The notes: generated by a model from the letters alone, not told the origin. Positions 30,796-42,886 are shown, counted from the first letter of the stretch. The stretch: 64,000 nt of DNA from Persicitalea sp963716085 (GCA_963716085.1 OY970288.1:4092001-4156000), one strand, 5' to 3'. Made by a program: numbers and translations.

Positions 30796-32403
30796 CTACT
30801 TCTTTTTAGCCCTGAATTCGTAGAGCAACTTCACTTGTAGGCCCGCATCCGTGCGGTCGTCGAGGAAGGGGAAGGTCTTGAAGCGCGCATTCAGGAAGGA
30901 ACTTACCTGCAACACGATGGGGTTCCAACGCTTCTCCACCCCTATCAGCGCATTCACGTTGTTTATCACCGGGAAGGGAATCGTACGCTCCTTGGTTTCT
31001 TGCCCGAAGTCTCGGGAAGGGCGCACGTAATCGAATGAGAGCGTTTGCCTGGCCCGTAGGTTCAGGTCAGTGCCCGCGCCGACGAAGTAAGAGAAATCAT
31101 TTCCAATCTCGTTGCGATACGTTAGATTGAAGGGGATCCGCACTATTTTGGTATGGGCAGTAATGTTGAAGATGTCGAAGTTGGCGGGTAATCTGGGAGC
31201 ATGATCCCTACGGAAATCCCGCCGCATTTTTTCTTTGAAAAGCCTTTCGGAGAAAAACTTTTGGTCTTCCAGTTTCTGCCAGCTCAGCCCCGTCTGCACG
31301 GACCAATGTTCACCAAGCAGCACCTCGTTCCACAACGAAAAGGCCTTGGTTCGACCTTCCCACTGTTGTCCTACGCCGATGCGGAAAGGTAGGTTGAGGC
31401 CGAATTTCGGCAATAAGCTTTCCTCCTTCGTGACTGGCTCCGTTTTTTCCGCCTGCGGCGTCTTCTCTGCTTTTCTCTCCGCAACGGCATTCTCAGGCGT
31501 TGATTTTTCCCTGGCCGGAACCGCACTTTTTGCCTCCGCCACCGCTTCGGCTACGTCCAGATTCGCCTTTGTGGTAGCCTGCGCTACCCGACTCAGCAAG
31601 CGGCGGGACGCCACGTGGCGGTTGACTTCGGGAAGCGACGGAGCGGCCAAAGGCGAAACCCCGGTCAGTTCCAGACGTTGGAAGTTTTGACCTTCAAGGG
31701 TTGACGGTGCCTCACTTGTTCCAGCAACCCTTTCCTTATCAGTGCTCGAACTCACTTCCTTTTTTCTGTCCGTATTTTCTGTCTTGGACCGAGGAGTACT
31801 TTCACTAATGGCAGGAGACGAGTCAGAGGCAGTCAAGGGCAAATCCTCCGTCACATTTTCCTGAACGGTATTTTTTTCAATAATCAAATTAACCCTATTG
31901 TCAATAACTTGTCTGTCAGCATTCTCTTCCAAATCTAAAAGCACCTTAGTGTCAGATTCAGCCGCAACAGGCCGATCCCGATAAACGATGCGGGGCTGCA
32001 CCACATAGACTGTGTCGCGATATGATTGTGGTACGGGCTTCCAGCCCGCTTTTGATCCGCCTGTGGAGGGCAGCTTTCCCTCGCTCGCAGCATCCGGCTT
32101 CAGGATGGGCTGGAAGCTGACTGTCGGCCCGCCCGTACCACCTTCTACCACTTGTTCCCGCAGTTCCTTCATTTCCCGCAAAAGCACGTCGTTCTGACGC
32201 GACTGGCTGACGTACAAAGTCACCATCACGCCGGTAGTGACCACCGCCACGGCATAGCCGAGCCAATGGCCGTACGACTGCCAAAACGAGGGCGGAGCGG
32301 GCTGCTTGAAAGCTTGAAAATTATCCCAATCTTTCGTTTGAAAATCGGGTTTCAGGCTTTCCAGTTTCCGGCGTAAAATTTCTTCAAATCGGTTAGTTTT
32401 CAT
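30796..32403 (-). CDS. Anti-sigma-like inner-membrane protein fused to an outer-membrane beta-barrel-like domain
   Basis: A 535-residue protein in three parts. Residues 1-45 are soluble and acidic (RFEEILRRKLESLKPDFQ) as in cytoplasmic anti-sigma domains. One membrane segment (about 48-65) follows. A long low-complexity Ser/Thr/Lys/Glu linker (about 70-340) leads to a region (about 345-535) of alternating beta-strands resembling porin-family (PorT/OmpA-like) barrels: FRIGVGQQWEG, WSVQTGLSWQKL, LQVKLLYEFRA. It overlaps the ECF sigma gene by 11 nt, so it probably controls it. Residues about 88-126 are encoded by REP-like repeat DNA (32028-32141). Confidence 0.75.
   Translation of the reverse strand: MKTNRFEEILRRKLESLKPDFQTKDWDNFQAFKQPAPPSFWQSYGHWLGYAVAVVTTGVMVTLYVSQSRQNDVLLREMKELREQVVEGGTGGPTVSFQPILKPDAASEGKLPSTGGSKAGWKPVPQSYRDTVYVVQPRIVYRDRPVAAESDTKVLLDLEENADRQVIDNRVNLIIEKNTVQENVTEDLPLTASDSSPAISESTPRSKTENTDRKKEVSSSTDKERVAGTSEAPSTLEGQNFQRLELTGVSPLAAPSLPEVNRHVASRRLLSRVAQATTKANLDVAEAVAEAKSAVPAREKSTPENAVAERKAEKTPQAEKTEPVTKEESLLPKFGLNLPFRIGVGQQWEGRTKAFSLWNEVLLGEHWSVQTGLSWQKLEDQKFFSERLFKEKMRRDFRRDHAPRLPANFDIFNITAHTKIVRIPFNLTYRNEIGNDFSYFVGAGTDLNLRARQTLSFDYVRPSRDFGQETKERTIPFPVINNVNALIGVEKRWNPIVLQVSSFLNARFKTFPFLDDRTDAGLQVKLLYEFRAKKK
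32028..32141. repeat. REP-like element inside coding sequence
   Basis: Starts GTGGTACGGGCTTCCAGCCC, sharing 21 nt with 19554-19574, and ends GCCCGTACCAC, the exact inverse of its first 11 nt. A second GGGCTGGAAGC lies near the right end. It is translated in frame as part of the anti-sigma/OMP linker (for example AGWKPVPQS). Confidence 0.7.
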
Positions 32404-33007
32404 TTTGTTTATAGGACTTCATCTCCCATTCGGTGGGAAAAAGGTCGGGATAGTATTGCTTAACTAAGTGTTGCAGCCGGGCGCGGGCGCGGGCGTAATG
32501 CGAGCGCACCGTGGCTTCGTTGATCCCCAGCGCTTCCGAGATCTCGCGGTGGCCGTAGCCGTCCACGGCGTACATCAGGAAGACATTCCGGTAGTCGGGC
32601 CGCAGCCGCTGCACCAGTTCCAGGATCTCGTCTGCCGTGATGTTTTCGAGGATGTTGTCGTCGAAGCGGGCCACGGGTGCGTCTTCCAGCGCGATGGTTG
32701 CGCGATGCTTTTTGCCGTGCTTGCGGTAGTGGCTGATGGCGACGTTGACGACCACCGTCCGCAACCAGGGCTTGAAAGGCTGTTTTTCGTCGTACTTCGC
32801 TAAATTTTGAAACACCTTCAAGAATGCTTCATTCAGCACATCCTCCGACTCTTCGGACGAGGAAGAATAACGCAGGCAGATACTTTTGACGTAGCCAAAA
32901 TACTGCTGAAACAACACCCGCTGGGCCTGAGCACTTCCCCCCTCGCATGCTTTCAGCACGCTCGCGAGGTCGTTCTCAGTAAAGGATGTGTTTTTTCGAA
33001 ATAGCAA
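32393..33007 (-). CDS. ECF RNA polymerase sigma factor
   Basis: About 204 residues from TTG 33007 (the frame is open to 33079). Region 2: VLFQQYFGYVKSICLRYSSS and DVLNEAFLKVFQNL with PFKPWLRTVVVNVAISHYRK. Region 4: FLMYAVDGYGHREISEALGI with the recognition helix NEATVRSHYARARARL. It directs RNA polymerase to its own regulon, likely released on envelope signals through the overlapping downstream anti-sigma-like gene. A promoter-like TTG - 19 nt - TATATTTTG lies at 33145-33117 on the minus strand. Confidence 0.9.
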   Translation of the reverse strand: MLFRKNTSFTENDLASVLKACEGGSAQAQRVLFQQYFGYVKSICLRYSSSSEESEDVLNEAFLKVFQNLAKYDEKQPFKPWLRTVVVNVAISHYRKHGKKHRATIALEDAPVARFDDNILENITADEILELVQRLRPDYRNVFLMYAVDGYGHREISEALGINEATVRSHYARARARLQHLVKQYYPDLFPTEWEMKSYKQNEN

Positions 33008-33248
33008 GGTGGTGAGGCTTCGACCGCATTGGCAAGCCGATAAACTCAGCCTGCTAATCTTCTGGATTCTGTATACCAATCAGTACGCCCAAAAGCTGCA
33101 AATTGTGGCAGCAGGCCAAAATATAATTCGTTTAAGATAAATTTCAAGCGACTCTGCCACAAATCTCATAGCGAGCGCGTACTGTTTTTTGAAGCCGGAT
33201 TCACAGACAAATTATTTTTTACTGAATTTTAAACCAAACAACCTTTTT

Positions 33249-33872
33249 ATGAAAATCACCGTTTTTTTAGCTACGCTTTTTCTGGGTGCCTTGACCATGA
33301 GCTGCCAGAATGACAATCTGGCCCCTGGCGTCGACACCGACTTTGAGAGCGTTGTGCTGTCGGCGGCCCGCTACTCCGTGGAGGCCGACTCCGCCACCAA
33401 AGCGCACTGCAAGGGCAAACTTACCGAAATCGATGAAGCCGACCTCCCGGCGGCGGCATCGGCCTACATTGTCGCTAACTACGCCGACGCTACCCTGAAA
33501 TTTGCGGGGAAGGGCGAGAAAGGCAACATCGTGGTAGCGCTCATGCTCACCGACGGAACCCACAAAGGATTGATCTTCGACAGCGCCGGAGCTCTGGTGA
33601 AAGAGCTGTCCCGGAAGTACAAGGAACACGCGAAACTGACCAGAGTCGCCGTGGCTGATCTTCCCGCCGCGATAAGTGGTTACGCTGTGGCCAACTACCC
33701 GGCTGCTACCATCAAGCACGCCGGAACGAACGAGGCAGGTGAGTACTTCGTGATGCTCGCCACCACCGACAAGCCCGTGGTACTCCTCTTCAACGCCGAC
33801 GGTACTTTTAGCAAATTACTCGAAAAGCCCAGGAACAAAGGCAAGCGTTTCCATGGTGCTGGCGGCAAGTGA
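33249..33872 (+). CDS. PepSY-like lipoprotein with two tandem repeats
   Basis: A 207-residue lipoprotein from ATG 33249: signal ending LGALTMSC (lipobox Cys about 18). Two repeats of about 65 residues follow, LTEIDEADLPAAASAYIVAN and LTRVAVADLPAAISGYAVAN, each continuing into a beta-rich G-x-Y/N-V-V-x-L half. This is the putative beta-lactamase-inhibitor-like PepSY-like fold common in Bacteroidota periplasmic proteins; the ligand is unknown. It is divergent from the ECF sigma gene and may belong to its regulon (inference). A terminator follows at 33914-33951. Confidence 0.78.
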   Translation: MKITVFLATLFLGALTMSCQNDNLAPGVDTDFESVVLSAARYSVEADSATKAHCKGKLTEIDEADLPAAASAYIVANYADATLKFAGKGEKGNIVVALMLTDGTHKGLIFDSAGALVKELSRKYKEHAKLTRVAVADLPAAISGYAVANYPAATIKHAGTNEAGEYFVMLATTDKPVVLLFNADGTFSKLLEKPRNKGKRFHGAGGK

Positions 33873-33913
33873 CATAAAAACAATCGATTGCCAAGTGATG
33901 TGGTGTGTGTGTG

Positions 33914-33951
33914 AATAGGGAAACCCGGCAATGGGTCTTCCCTATTTTTTT
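33914..33951 (+). terminator. Rho-independent terminator of the PepSY-like gene
   Basis: AATAGGGAAACCC pairs with GGGTCTTCCCTATT (one bulged C) around a short GGCAAT loop and is followed by a run of T to 33951. It lies about 40 nt after the stop. Confidence 0.8.
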
Positions 33952-34029
33952 GAAAAAAGAAATTTTGGTTTTAGAAGAATTGTCGTTTCTTGTGAGCCAA
34001 TTGTTGAATTAGATTCGTGAAGCTGGCAT

Positions 34030-35415
34030 ATGGGTAAAGTAATTCTACGACAACTCGGTAGCGGGCGGCAGAAGTTTTTTCTGCTTTTTCTCTTCTTCGT
34101 CTCCGGCACGGGCCTATTGGCCCAAATTTCTATTGATTTCCCCTATACCCGGATGGTACTGCAGCGCGAAAACGCGGGACCGACCTCGATTTTTGTCCGG
34201 GGGCAATGTCCCACCGACCTGGAGCGGGTTGAGGCGCGATTGGTGGCTCGAACCGCAGGACAGGGTACCACCACCGCTTGGCAAACCGTCGAAGTTACTC
34301 CCATTTCGGGCTTTTATTCGGGAATGGTGACGGGCATGGGCGGCTGGTACGACCTGGAGGTGCGGGGCATTCTTAACGGAAGCCCTGTGGGTACCAACAA
34401 GATTTTGTCGCGGGTTGGGATCGGGGAAGTATTGCTGATTGTGGGCCACTCCAACGCTCAGGGAGGGGCGAGTCCTTCGCATGGTGCTACGGACGACCGC
34501 GTCAGTAGTGCCCAGTTCTACAGCAAGCAGCAATGGAACGACTACGACCAAACGGCGAATGTCGCTCATCTTCCTTTCAACTACGGCAATCTCAAGGATA
34601 CCATCGCTCCGTTCCAGAACCACGCCTGGTTTTGGGGACAATTGGGCGACTCGCTCGCCCGTCGCCTCAATGTACCCGTTCTGTTCTACGGTGCGGCTTT
34701 CGGGGGATCCAACATGGAGCAAACTTATAAAGCGGCCTACGATATTCCGTTCGCGCATGGTTTTATCAAGTACTCGATCCGAATGCCCTACGTCAATATC
34801 CGCAACACCCTCACGCACTACGCGCCCGTGACGGGATTGCGCGGGGTTATTTCCGCACACGGCGTCAATGATGGCGGGAGCAGCACCTCCCAATTCAAGT
34901 TTCACTCCGAGCAGGTGGTGGTCAAAAGCAGGCAGGAGGCCAATCTCAGCACTTTTCCGTGGATGGTCGCGGTATCGGCCTGGAACAACGGGCCGCTCAA
35001 TCATATCATCGACGCGCAAAATCAGTTGATCGCCGGGGATCCGCAAACTTACCAGGGCCCCAATCTCAACCTGATTGGCAACTACGGCCGGACGGACAAC
35101 CTGCACTTCAACGAGCAGGGCCAGGTGGAGGCCGCCCGTCACTGGGCCGACGCCATCGCTGGCAGCCCTTTCCTGAGCTTAACAACGAGCATAAACCCCA
35201 AGCCCCAGGCCAGTGGACTACCGCCCGTAAGCCAGTCGTCCGGTACTTGGGGCGCGGCCGCGGCCTGGCGCAATGGCAACGCACCGCAAGTGGCCCAGCC
35301 GGTGTACATCAAACAGCCCCACACCATCGAAATCAATACGCCGCAGATTGCCCAAAGCCTTTCCCTTTCAGGAAACCTGAATTTCAGTGGCAGCGGATCG
35401 CTCCATCTGAACTGA
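34030..35415 (+). CDS. Secreted SASA/SGNH-type carbohydrate esterase
   Basis: A 461-residue protein with a signal peptide (FFLLFLFFVSGTGLLAQ, cleaved near 34). An N-terminal beta domain (about 35-140) is followed by an SGNH esterase domain of the sialate-O-acetylesterase-like (SASA) type: GEVLLIVGHSNAQGGASP (nucleophile Ser in GHSNAQG), VLFYGAAFGGSNMEQTY, and the C-terminal NLHFNEQGQVEAA with the catalytic His. The last 70 residues form a beta-rich tail similar to secreted-protein ends. Probably deacetylates glycans in the periplasm or outside the cell. Confidence 0.78.
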   Translation: MGKVILRQLGSGRQKFFLLFLFFVSGTGLLAQISIDFPYTRMVLQRENAGPTSIFVRGQCPTDLERVEARLVARTAGQGTTTAWQTVEVTPISGFYSGMVTGMGGWYDLEVRGILNGSPVGTNKILSRVGIGEVLLIVGHSNAQGGASPSHGATDDRVSSAQFYSKQQWNDYDQTANVAHLPFNYGNLKDTIAPFQNHAWFWGQLGDSLARRLNVPVLFYGAAFGGSNMEQTYKAAYDIPFAHGFIKYSIRMPYVNIRNTLTHYAPVTGLRGVISAHGVNDGGSSTSQFKFHSEQVVVKSRQEANLSTFPWMVAVSAWNNGPLNHIIDAQNQLIAGDPQTYQGPNLNLIGNYGRTDNLHFNEQGQVEAARHWADAIAGSPFLSLTTSINPKPQASGLPPVSQSSGTWGAAAAWRNGNAPQVAQPVYIKQPHTIEINTPQIAQSLSLSGNLNFSGSGSLHLN

Positions 35416-35524
35416 GGAGTAAAGGGGAGTCAAAAGGCACAGAGCGATGCGGCGTTCCGACACAGAGGCGCAGAGGCATAAAGTTATTATGTACCACTTG
35501 CAGCCATAGGCGCCAGCCCACTTT

Positions 35525-35553
35525 GTGCCTTTGGAACTTAGAACTTTGCCTCC
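35525..35553. repeat. 29-bp dispersed repeat, copy 1
   Basis: The stretch starting GTGCCTTTGGAACTTAGAAC is identical over 29 bp to 46534-46562. Both copies end a low-complexity run of TTTGTGCC words in a gap next to a gene 3' end. The rest of the gap 35416-35524 contains GAGGCGCAGAGGC words and no gene. Confidence 0.65.
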
Positions 35554-35560
35554 CTCCCCT

Positions 35561-36022
35561 TCACACCTCGATCACCGAGTTATTCTTGATCTCCCCCATC
35601 ACAAACAAGCTGTGGGTGCTGCCAATGTTCTCAAGCGATCCCAGTTTTTGCATCAGAAATTGCTGATATTCCGGCATATCGTTGACCAGGATTTTCATCT
35701 GAAAGTCGTAGTCGCCCGAAATGTTGTGGCATTCCAGTACTTCGGGAATGGCCATGATGGCCTCCACAAACTTCTCCCCCATGGCCAGCGAATGCTCTTT
35801 GAGGGCAATTTGGCAGAAGACCATGAGTTTCTTGCCCACCTTCTCTCGGTCGATGAGCGCGACGTATTTTTTGATGACGCCCTCGCGTTCCAACCGCCGC
35901 ACCCGCTCATACACGGGCGTGTAAGATAGATGCAGCCGCTCGGATAGTTCCCTGGTTTTTAGGGTGGAGTCTTCTTGTAGATAGCGCAGAATCGCGCGGT
36001 CGGTATCGTCTAAGGTGTGCAA
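35561..36022 (-). CDS. Lrp/AsnC family transcriptional regulator
   Basis: A 153-residue protein: N-terminal helix-turn-helix (LDDTDRAILRYLQEDSTLKT, then LSYTPVYERVRRLEREGVIKKY) and a C-terminal RAM/AsnC effector domain with ECHNISGDYDFQMKILV (the G-DYD motif). Family members sense amino acids and control their metabolism. It is divergent from metH, which raises the possibility that it regulates methionine synthesis (inference). The start is TTG 36022. Confidence 0.9.
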   Translation of the reverse strand: MHTLDDTDRAILRYLQEDSTLKTRELSERLHLSYTPVYERVRRLEREGVIKKYVALIDREKVGKKLMVFCQIALKEHSLAMGEKFVEAIMAIPEVLECHNISGDYDFQMKILVNDMPEYQQFLMQKLGSLENIGSTHSLFVMGEIKNNSVIEV

Positions 36023-36193
36023 TTTTTTGATGAAAAATGAATGATAGATAATGAAAAATTGAATTCAGCGAGTTATCATTTTACTTTGGATAGGCAGATA
36101 AATTTTCCTATAAATCTGCTTACCCTTACTTCGTTAGGTGTTATTTGTATAAAAAGGCTGTTCACTAGATGAATTAACCAATGATAGCGATTA

Positions 36194-36225
36194 TTTCCAA
36201 TAAAACGCAAATAGCCCTATTTTTG
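36194..36225 (+). promoter_or_regulatory. Promoter of metH
   Basis: TTTC (36194-36197), a 20-nt spacer, then TATTTTTG (36218-36225), an exact match to TAnnTTTG. The predicted leader is about 105 nt. Confidence 0.55.
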
Positions 36226-36294
36226 TGTTTTTAGGACAAAACCTAGTTGACGACAAATTTCAAAAAATTAAAGCCTCCTCTTCGCCAAACGGCT

Positions 36295-36317
36295 CCCCTC
36301 TCCTCCCAGGAGAGGGG
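36295..36317 (+). repeat. Hairpin-forming dispersed repeat in the metH leader
   Basis: CCCCTCTCCT, loop CCC, AGGAGAGGGG: a perfect 10-bp stem ending 18 nt before the metH ATG. The surrounding wording (GGAGAGGGGCGGGGGGGTGA) resembles a common dispersed bacterial repeat. The hairpin could hide the ribosome-binding region. Confidence 0.5.
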
Positions 36318-36335
36318 CGGGGGGGTGAGGTGACC

Positions 36336-40127
<3,792 letters not shown>

Positions 40128-40171
40128 CTTGTTGACAGTTTTTCTCTATATTTGATTTATACAAATTAACC

Positions 40172-40351
40172 TTAGGACTTTCGCTTGTCGTCTTGAATGC
40201 GATCCCAATAGGGATCAAATGTGGGTAGAAAAGTGCTTTCCCAGTCGATTATTATGTCCCGTACGGGACTTGACCCGTTGACGAATCGGCTTTTTCTACC
40301 CATATCCTGTGCCTGACGGCACATTTTTCTCAGCCAAAGCGAAAGTCCTAA
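40172..40351. mobile_element. MITE-like element with three internal palindromes
   Basis: A 180-bp stretch bounded by a perfect 15-bp terminal inverted repeat, TTAGGACTTTCGCTT (40172-40186) and AAGCGAAAGTCCTAA (40337-40351), possibly with a 3-bp ACC target duplication. Inside are palindromes GATCCCAATAGGGATC (40201-40216), GTCCCGTACGGGAC (40256-40269) and GTGCCTGACGGCAC (40309-40322), plus an inverted GGGTAGAAAAG / CTTTTTCTACCC pair. There is no ORF. It lies between metH and the HicB-like gene. Confidence 0.65.
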
Positions 40352-40378
40352 ACCTATCAAATATTATTACTCTGGATT

Positions 40379-40591
40379 ATGAAAGAAATCATCTTTTTGA
40401 TTGAAGAAGCTGAGGAGGGCGGATATACCGCCCGCGCATTGGGCGAGTCCATTTTTACGGAAGGTGAATCCATGGACGAACTCAGAAATAATATTCAGGA
40501 AGCACTGGACTGTCATTTCGATGAGGTTTTGGAAAAGCCAAAAGTTGCCCATTTACACTTTGTTAGGAACGAGGTATTGGCTATTCACTAA
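40379..40591 (+). CDS. hicB: HicB-family antitoxin
   Basis: A 70-residue HicB-like protein: IIFLIEEAEEGGYTARALGE is the partial RNase-H fold start, followed by IFTEGESMDELRNNIQEALD. It lacks the C-terminal DNA-binding domain of longer HicB proteins. Its partner hicA starts 4 bp downstream but is interrupted by a stop codon. Genes with this short antitoxin upstream of hicA are common in Bacteroidota. Confidence 0.82.
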   Translation: MKEIIFLIEEAEEGGYTARALGESIFTEGESMDELRNNIQEALDCHFDEVLEKPKVAHLHFVRNEVLAIH

Positions 40592-40595
40592 TCGA

Positions 40596-40841
40596 ATGAA
40601 AGTACCGAAAGACATTAAAGGCAGGGAGTTGCTGAAACTTTTAGGAAAGCAATATGGCTATCGCCAGACAAGATAGGCAGGTAGTCATATACGAGCTACT
40701 ACGCTTGAAAATGGTCAGCACCACATCACTGTACCAGATCATAATCCAGTGAAAGAGAATACTCTCAAGAGCATCATCAAGGATGTTGCGACTCATCTAG
40801 CTATTTCACCCGATGAAGTATGCAACGTTCTGTTCAAGTAG
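40596..40841 (+). pseudogene. hicA: HicA-family toxin gene with an in-frame amber stop
   Basis: From ATG 40596 the frame reads MKVPKDIKGRELLKLLGKQY, then GYRQTR, a TAG at 40674-40676, and continues without a shift as AGSHIRATTLENGQHHITVP to KDVATHLAISPDEVCNVLFK and a TAG stop at 40839-40841. The continuation carries the HicA catalytic His (GSHIR). A CAG to TAG change explains the break (Gln expected). The 26-residue peptide cannot be active. Only readthrough or suppression would give a toxin. Confidence 0.85.
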
Positions 40842-40899
40842 TATTTTTGACTCAATGCATTTTTTATTACCTTAGAGAAAAAACTGACGCCGCACAATC

Positions 40900-41358
40900 T
40901 TGAACTTAAAACAAAATCTTCTCGACCACCTCAAAGAACTCCTCACCGCCCGCATGGCTGCGTCCATGAAAGCGATGGAGTTCGCGCAGGAATCCGCCAA
41001 CTCCGAAGGCAAAAGCTCGGCGGGCGATAAATACGAAACGACGCGTTCCATGAGCCAGCTCGACCGCAACATGCACGCCCGACAATACGAACAGGCGCGG
41101 CAGGAAAACACGATTCTTGAACGCCTGGAGTCCACCCCGGATCCCGATTCTTACGAACGCGTGGCCATGGGCTCGCTGGTGAAAACCACGGCGGGTTATT
41201 TTTACATTGCGGTGAGCGCCGGGGTTATCGAAATCGAAGACCAGAAAATCATGGTCGTATCGGCAGCTTCACCCGTGGGAAAATCCATTTTGGGGAAAGA
41301 AGTAGGGGAAACGGTCGCATTTCGGGGCAGAAATTGGAAGATCGAGGAGATCGAGTAG
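40900..41358 (+). CDS. GreA/GreB-like C-terminal-domain protein
   Basis: A 152-residue protein: N-terminal helical region with LDRNMHARQYEQARQENTIL (about 50-80), then a FKBP-like Gre C-terminal domain (YERVAMGSLVKTTAGYFYIA, then SPVGKSILGKEVGETVAFRG, about 85-150). Full GreA coiled-coil acidic-tip motifs are not clear, so it is a Gre-related RNA-polymerase-binding protein rather than a proven elongation factor. Similar Bacteroidota genes are often mislabelled 3-oxoacyl-ACP synthase. The start is TTG 40900. Confidence 0.78.
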   Translation: MNLKQNLLDHLKELLTARMAASMKAMEFAQESANSEGKSSAGDKYETTRSMSQLDRNMHARQYEQARQENTILERLESTPDPDSYERVAMGSLVKTTAGYFYIAVSAGVIEIEDQKIMVVSAASPVGKSILGKEVGETVAFRGRNWKIEEIE

Positions 41359-41365
41359 CCCGTGG

Positions 41366-42886
41366 TTATCCACTTTTTCCCAAAACGACACTCCCGTAGG
41401 CCGGCAGCGTGAGTTGATTGTGTTTCCGACGGGTCAACTCGTTCGTTTGGAACAGATGCTGCGTGAAATCTGCCTCTTTTGCTCCTAAAATAACTTTTTT
41501 AGTCCTTCCCGAAATGTTGTGGATGACCAATATCGGCTCCACCGGATGGGTGCGTATGTAGGCCACTATTTTATTCATTCCTTCCATGGCTGGTGCCAAA
41601 TTGGGCCGCTGGATTTGGGCCAACGCCGGATGGACTTTCCGCAGCGCAATCAATTTTCTGTAGTGATTGAGCAAAGAATGCTCGTTGGCCGATTGAACTG
41701 ATGCAGCCCGCACCGCACCCAAATGGGAATACTTCGGCTTTATCCACTTCGTGCGCCCGGGGTCGTCGGTTTGGTCTGTCCAAAGGAATGGCTCGCGAAT
41801 GTGCTGGTCGGGCTTCGTACCCAGCATCCCGATTTCCTCGCCATAATACAGGTAGGGCTGACCGGGCAAGGTCAGCAGCATCGCCGCCGCCAGTTTCATC
41901 TTTTCGGTGCTTCCCTTCGCTACGCTGCCTATGCGATTCTGGTCGTGGTTGGTGAGCATGGTGGCGTCGATAAAATCGGGATTATGGATGCCAAATGCCG
42001 CGTAGTCTTCCAACAGCTTCTCAACGATTCCCTGCTTTTTTTCAGTCAATCCTTCGTCTCTTCCGGTCGCGATAATCCGCTGAATGGTAAAACTCAGGTC
42101 AAAGTGAAAATTGGCTTTCAGCCCTTTAAAGTAGGGCGCAACTTCTTCGGCTTTGGCCCAAACCTCACCCACCGTGTAAGCATCGGGTTTTGCGGCTTTC
42201 ACGACCCGGCCAAATTCTTCCCAAAATCCGATGTTCTTCTCCCGCAGCCAGGGCGGATAAATGTGCCGGGCGGCGTCGAGGCGGAAGCCATCTACGCCGA
42301 CTTCGACGAGCCAGTAACGCACGATCTTGTAAATTTCTTCGCGCAACTCTCTGCTTTCATAGTTGAGGTCGGGCATGCCTTTCCAGAACATGGCGTAATA
42401 TTTCTCGGGATCGCCGGGGTTACGGTGCCAAGGAAAAATCACGTGGGCATCGGCGGTTTCTTCGCGTTTGTTGACGCCCAGGGCGTCGATCATGGCGGGA
42501 GTCATCCACCAGTAAAAATTACGGTAGGGATTATTGGCCCCCAGCCGCGCCTGCTCGAACCAAGGGTGTTGCGCACTCGTGTGGTTGACGACCAAATCCA
42601 TGTACAGCTTCATGCCCCGCCTGTGAACGCCATCGAGTAGCCGCCGAAAATCTTCCAAAGTACCGTACTCGGGGTCGATGCCATAATAATCCACAACATC
42701 GTACTTGTGGTAGGTAGACGAAGGCTGAATCGGCGTGAGCCAGATCGCCTCTACGCCCAAATCCTGCAAATAGTCCAGCCGAGAAGCGATGCCATTGAGG
42801 TCGCCGATACCGTCACCATTGGCGTCACAAAACGAGCGAACAAAGATCTCGTAGCAAACTCGGGGATGTGTGTTGAATTGTGTAAT
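41366..42886 (-). CDS. Alpha-amylase family enzyme (GH13), start codon unclear
   Basis: The GH13 domain is complete from HPRVCYEIFVRSFCDANGDG (about 42868) to the end at 41366. Catalytic blocks are VDGFRLDAARH (nucleophile Asp), YTVGEVW (acid Glu) and MLTNHDQNR (transition-state Asp), plus DLVVNHTS. It hydrolyses or rearranges alpha-1,4-glucans; no signal peptide is seen. Upstream of HPRV the frame stays open only to a TGA at 42905-42907, with no ATG, GTG or TTG; the first conventional start is TTG 42769, inside the domain. ATT at 42886 is the only other candidate. The start region consists of the ATTCAAC word repeat, so the 5' end may be damaged. Confidence 0.75.
   Translation of the reverse strand: MTQFNTHPRVCYEIFVRSFCDANGDGIGDLNGIASRLDYLQDLGVEAIWLTPIQPSSTYHKYDVVDYYGIDPEYGTLEDFRRLLDGVHRRGMKLYMDLVVNHTSAQHPWFEQARLGANNPYRNFYWWMTPAMIDALGVNKREETADAHVIFPWHRNPGDPEKYYAMFWKGMPDLNYESRELREEIYKIVRYWLVEVGVDGFRLDAARHIYPPWLREKNIGFWEEFGRVVKAAKPDAYTVGEVWAKAEEVAPYFKGLKANFHFDLSFTIQRIIATGRDEGLTEKKQGIVEKLLEDYAAFGIHNPDFIDATMLTNHDQNRIGSVAKGSTEKMKLAAAMLLTLPGQPYLYYGEEIGMLGTKPDQHIREPFLWTDQTDDPGRTKWIKPKYSHLGAVRAASVQSANEHSLLNHYRKLIALRKVHPALAQIQRPNLAPAMEGMNKIVAYIRTHPVEPILVIHNISGRTKKVILGAKEADFTQHLFQTNELTRRKHNQLTLPAYGSVVLGKSG

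Larger units (their letters stand above)
36023..36335 (+). other. Gap between the Lrp gene and metH, with the metH leader
   Basis: This stretch holds the metH promoter (36194-36225) and a hairpin (36295-36317). I see no conserved riboswitch core: the B12-box of cobalamin riboswitches and the SAM-riboswitch motifs are absent by eye. The rest is AT-rich with no gene. Confidence 0.4.

Noticed and set aside
34114..35142. 342-codon open frame antisense to the SASA esterase
   Set aside because: Same reasoning: the plus-strand product has clear catalytic motifs and the antisense one has none.
36023..36335. Cobalamin or SAM riboswitch upstream of metH
   Set aside because: No B12-box or SAM-riboswitch core could be found by eye; the hairpin at 36295 looks like a dispersed repeat.
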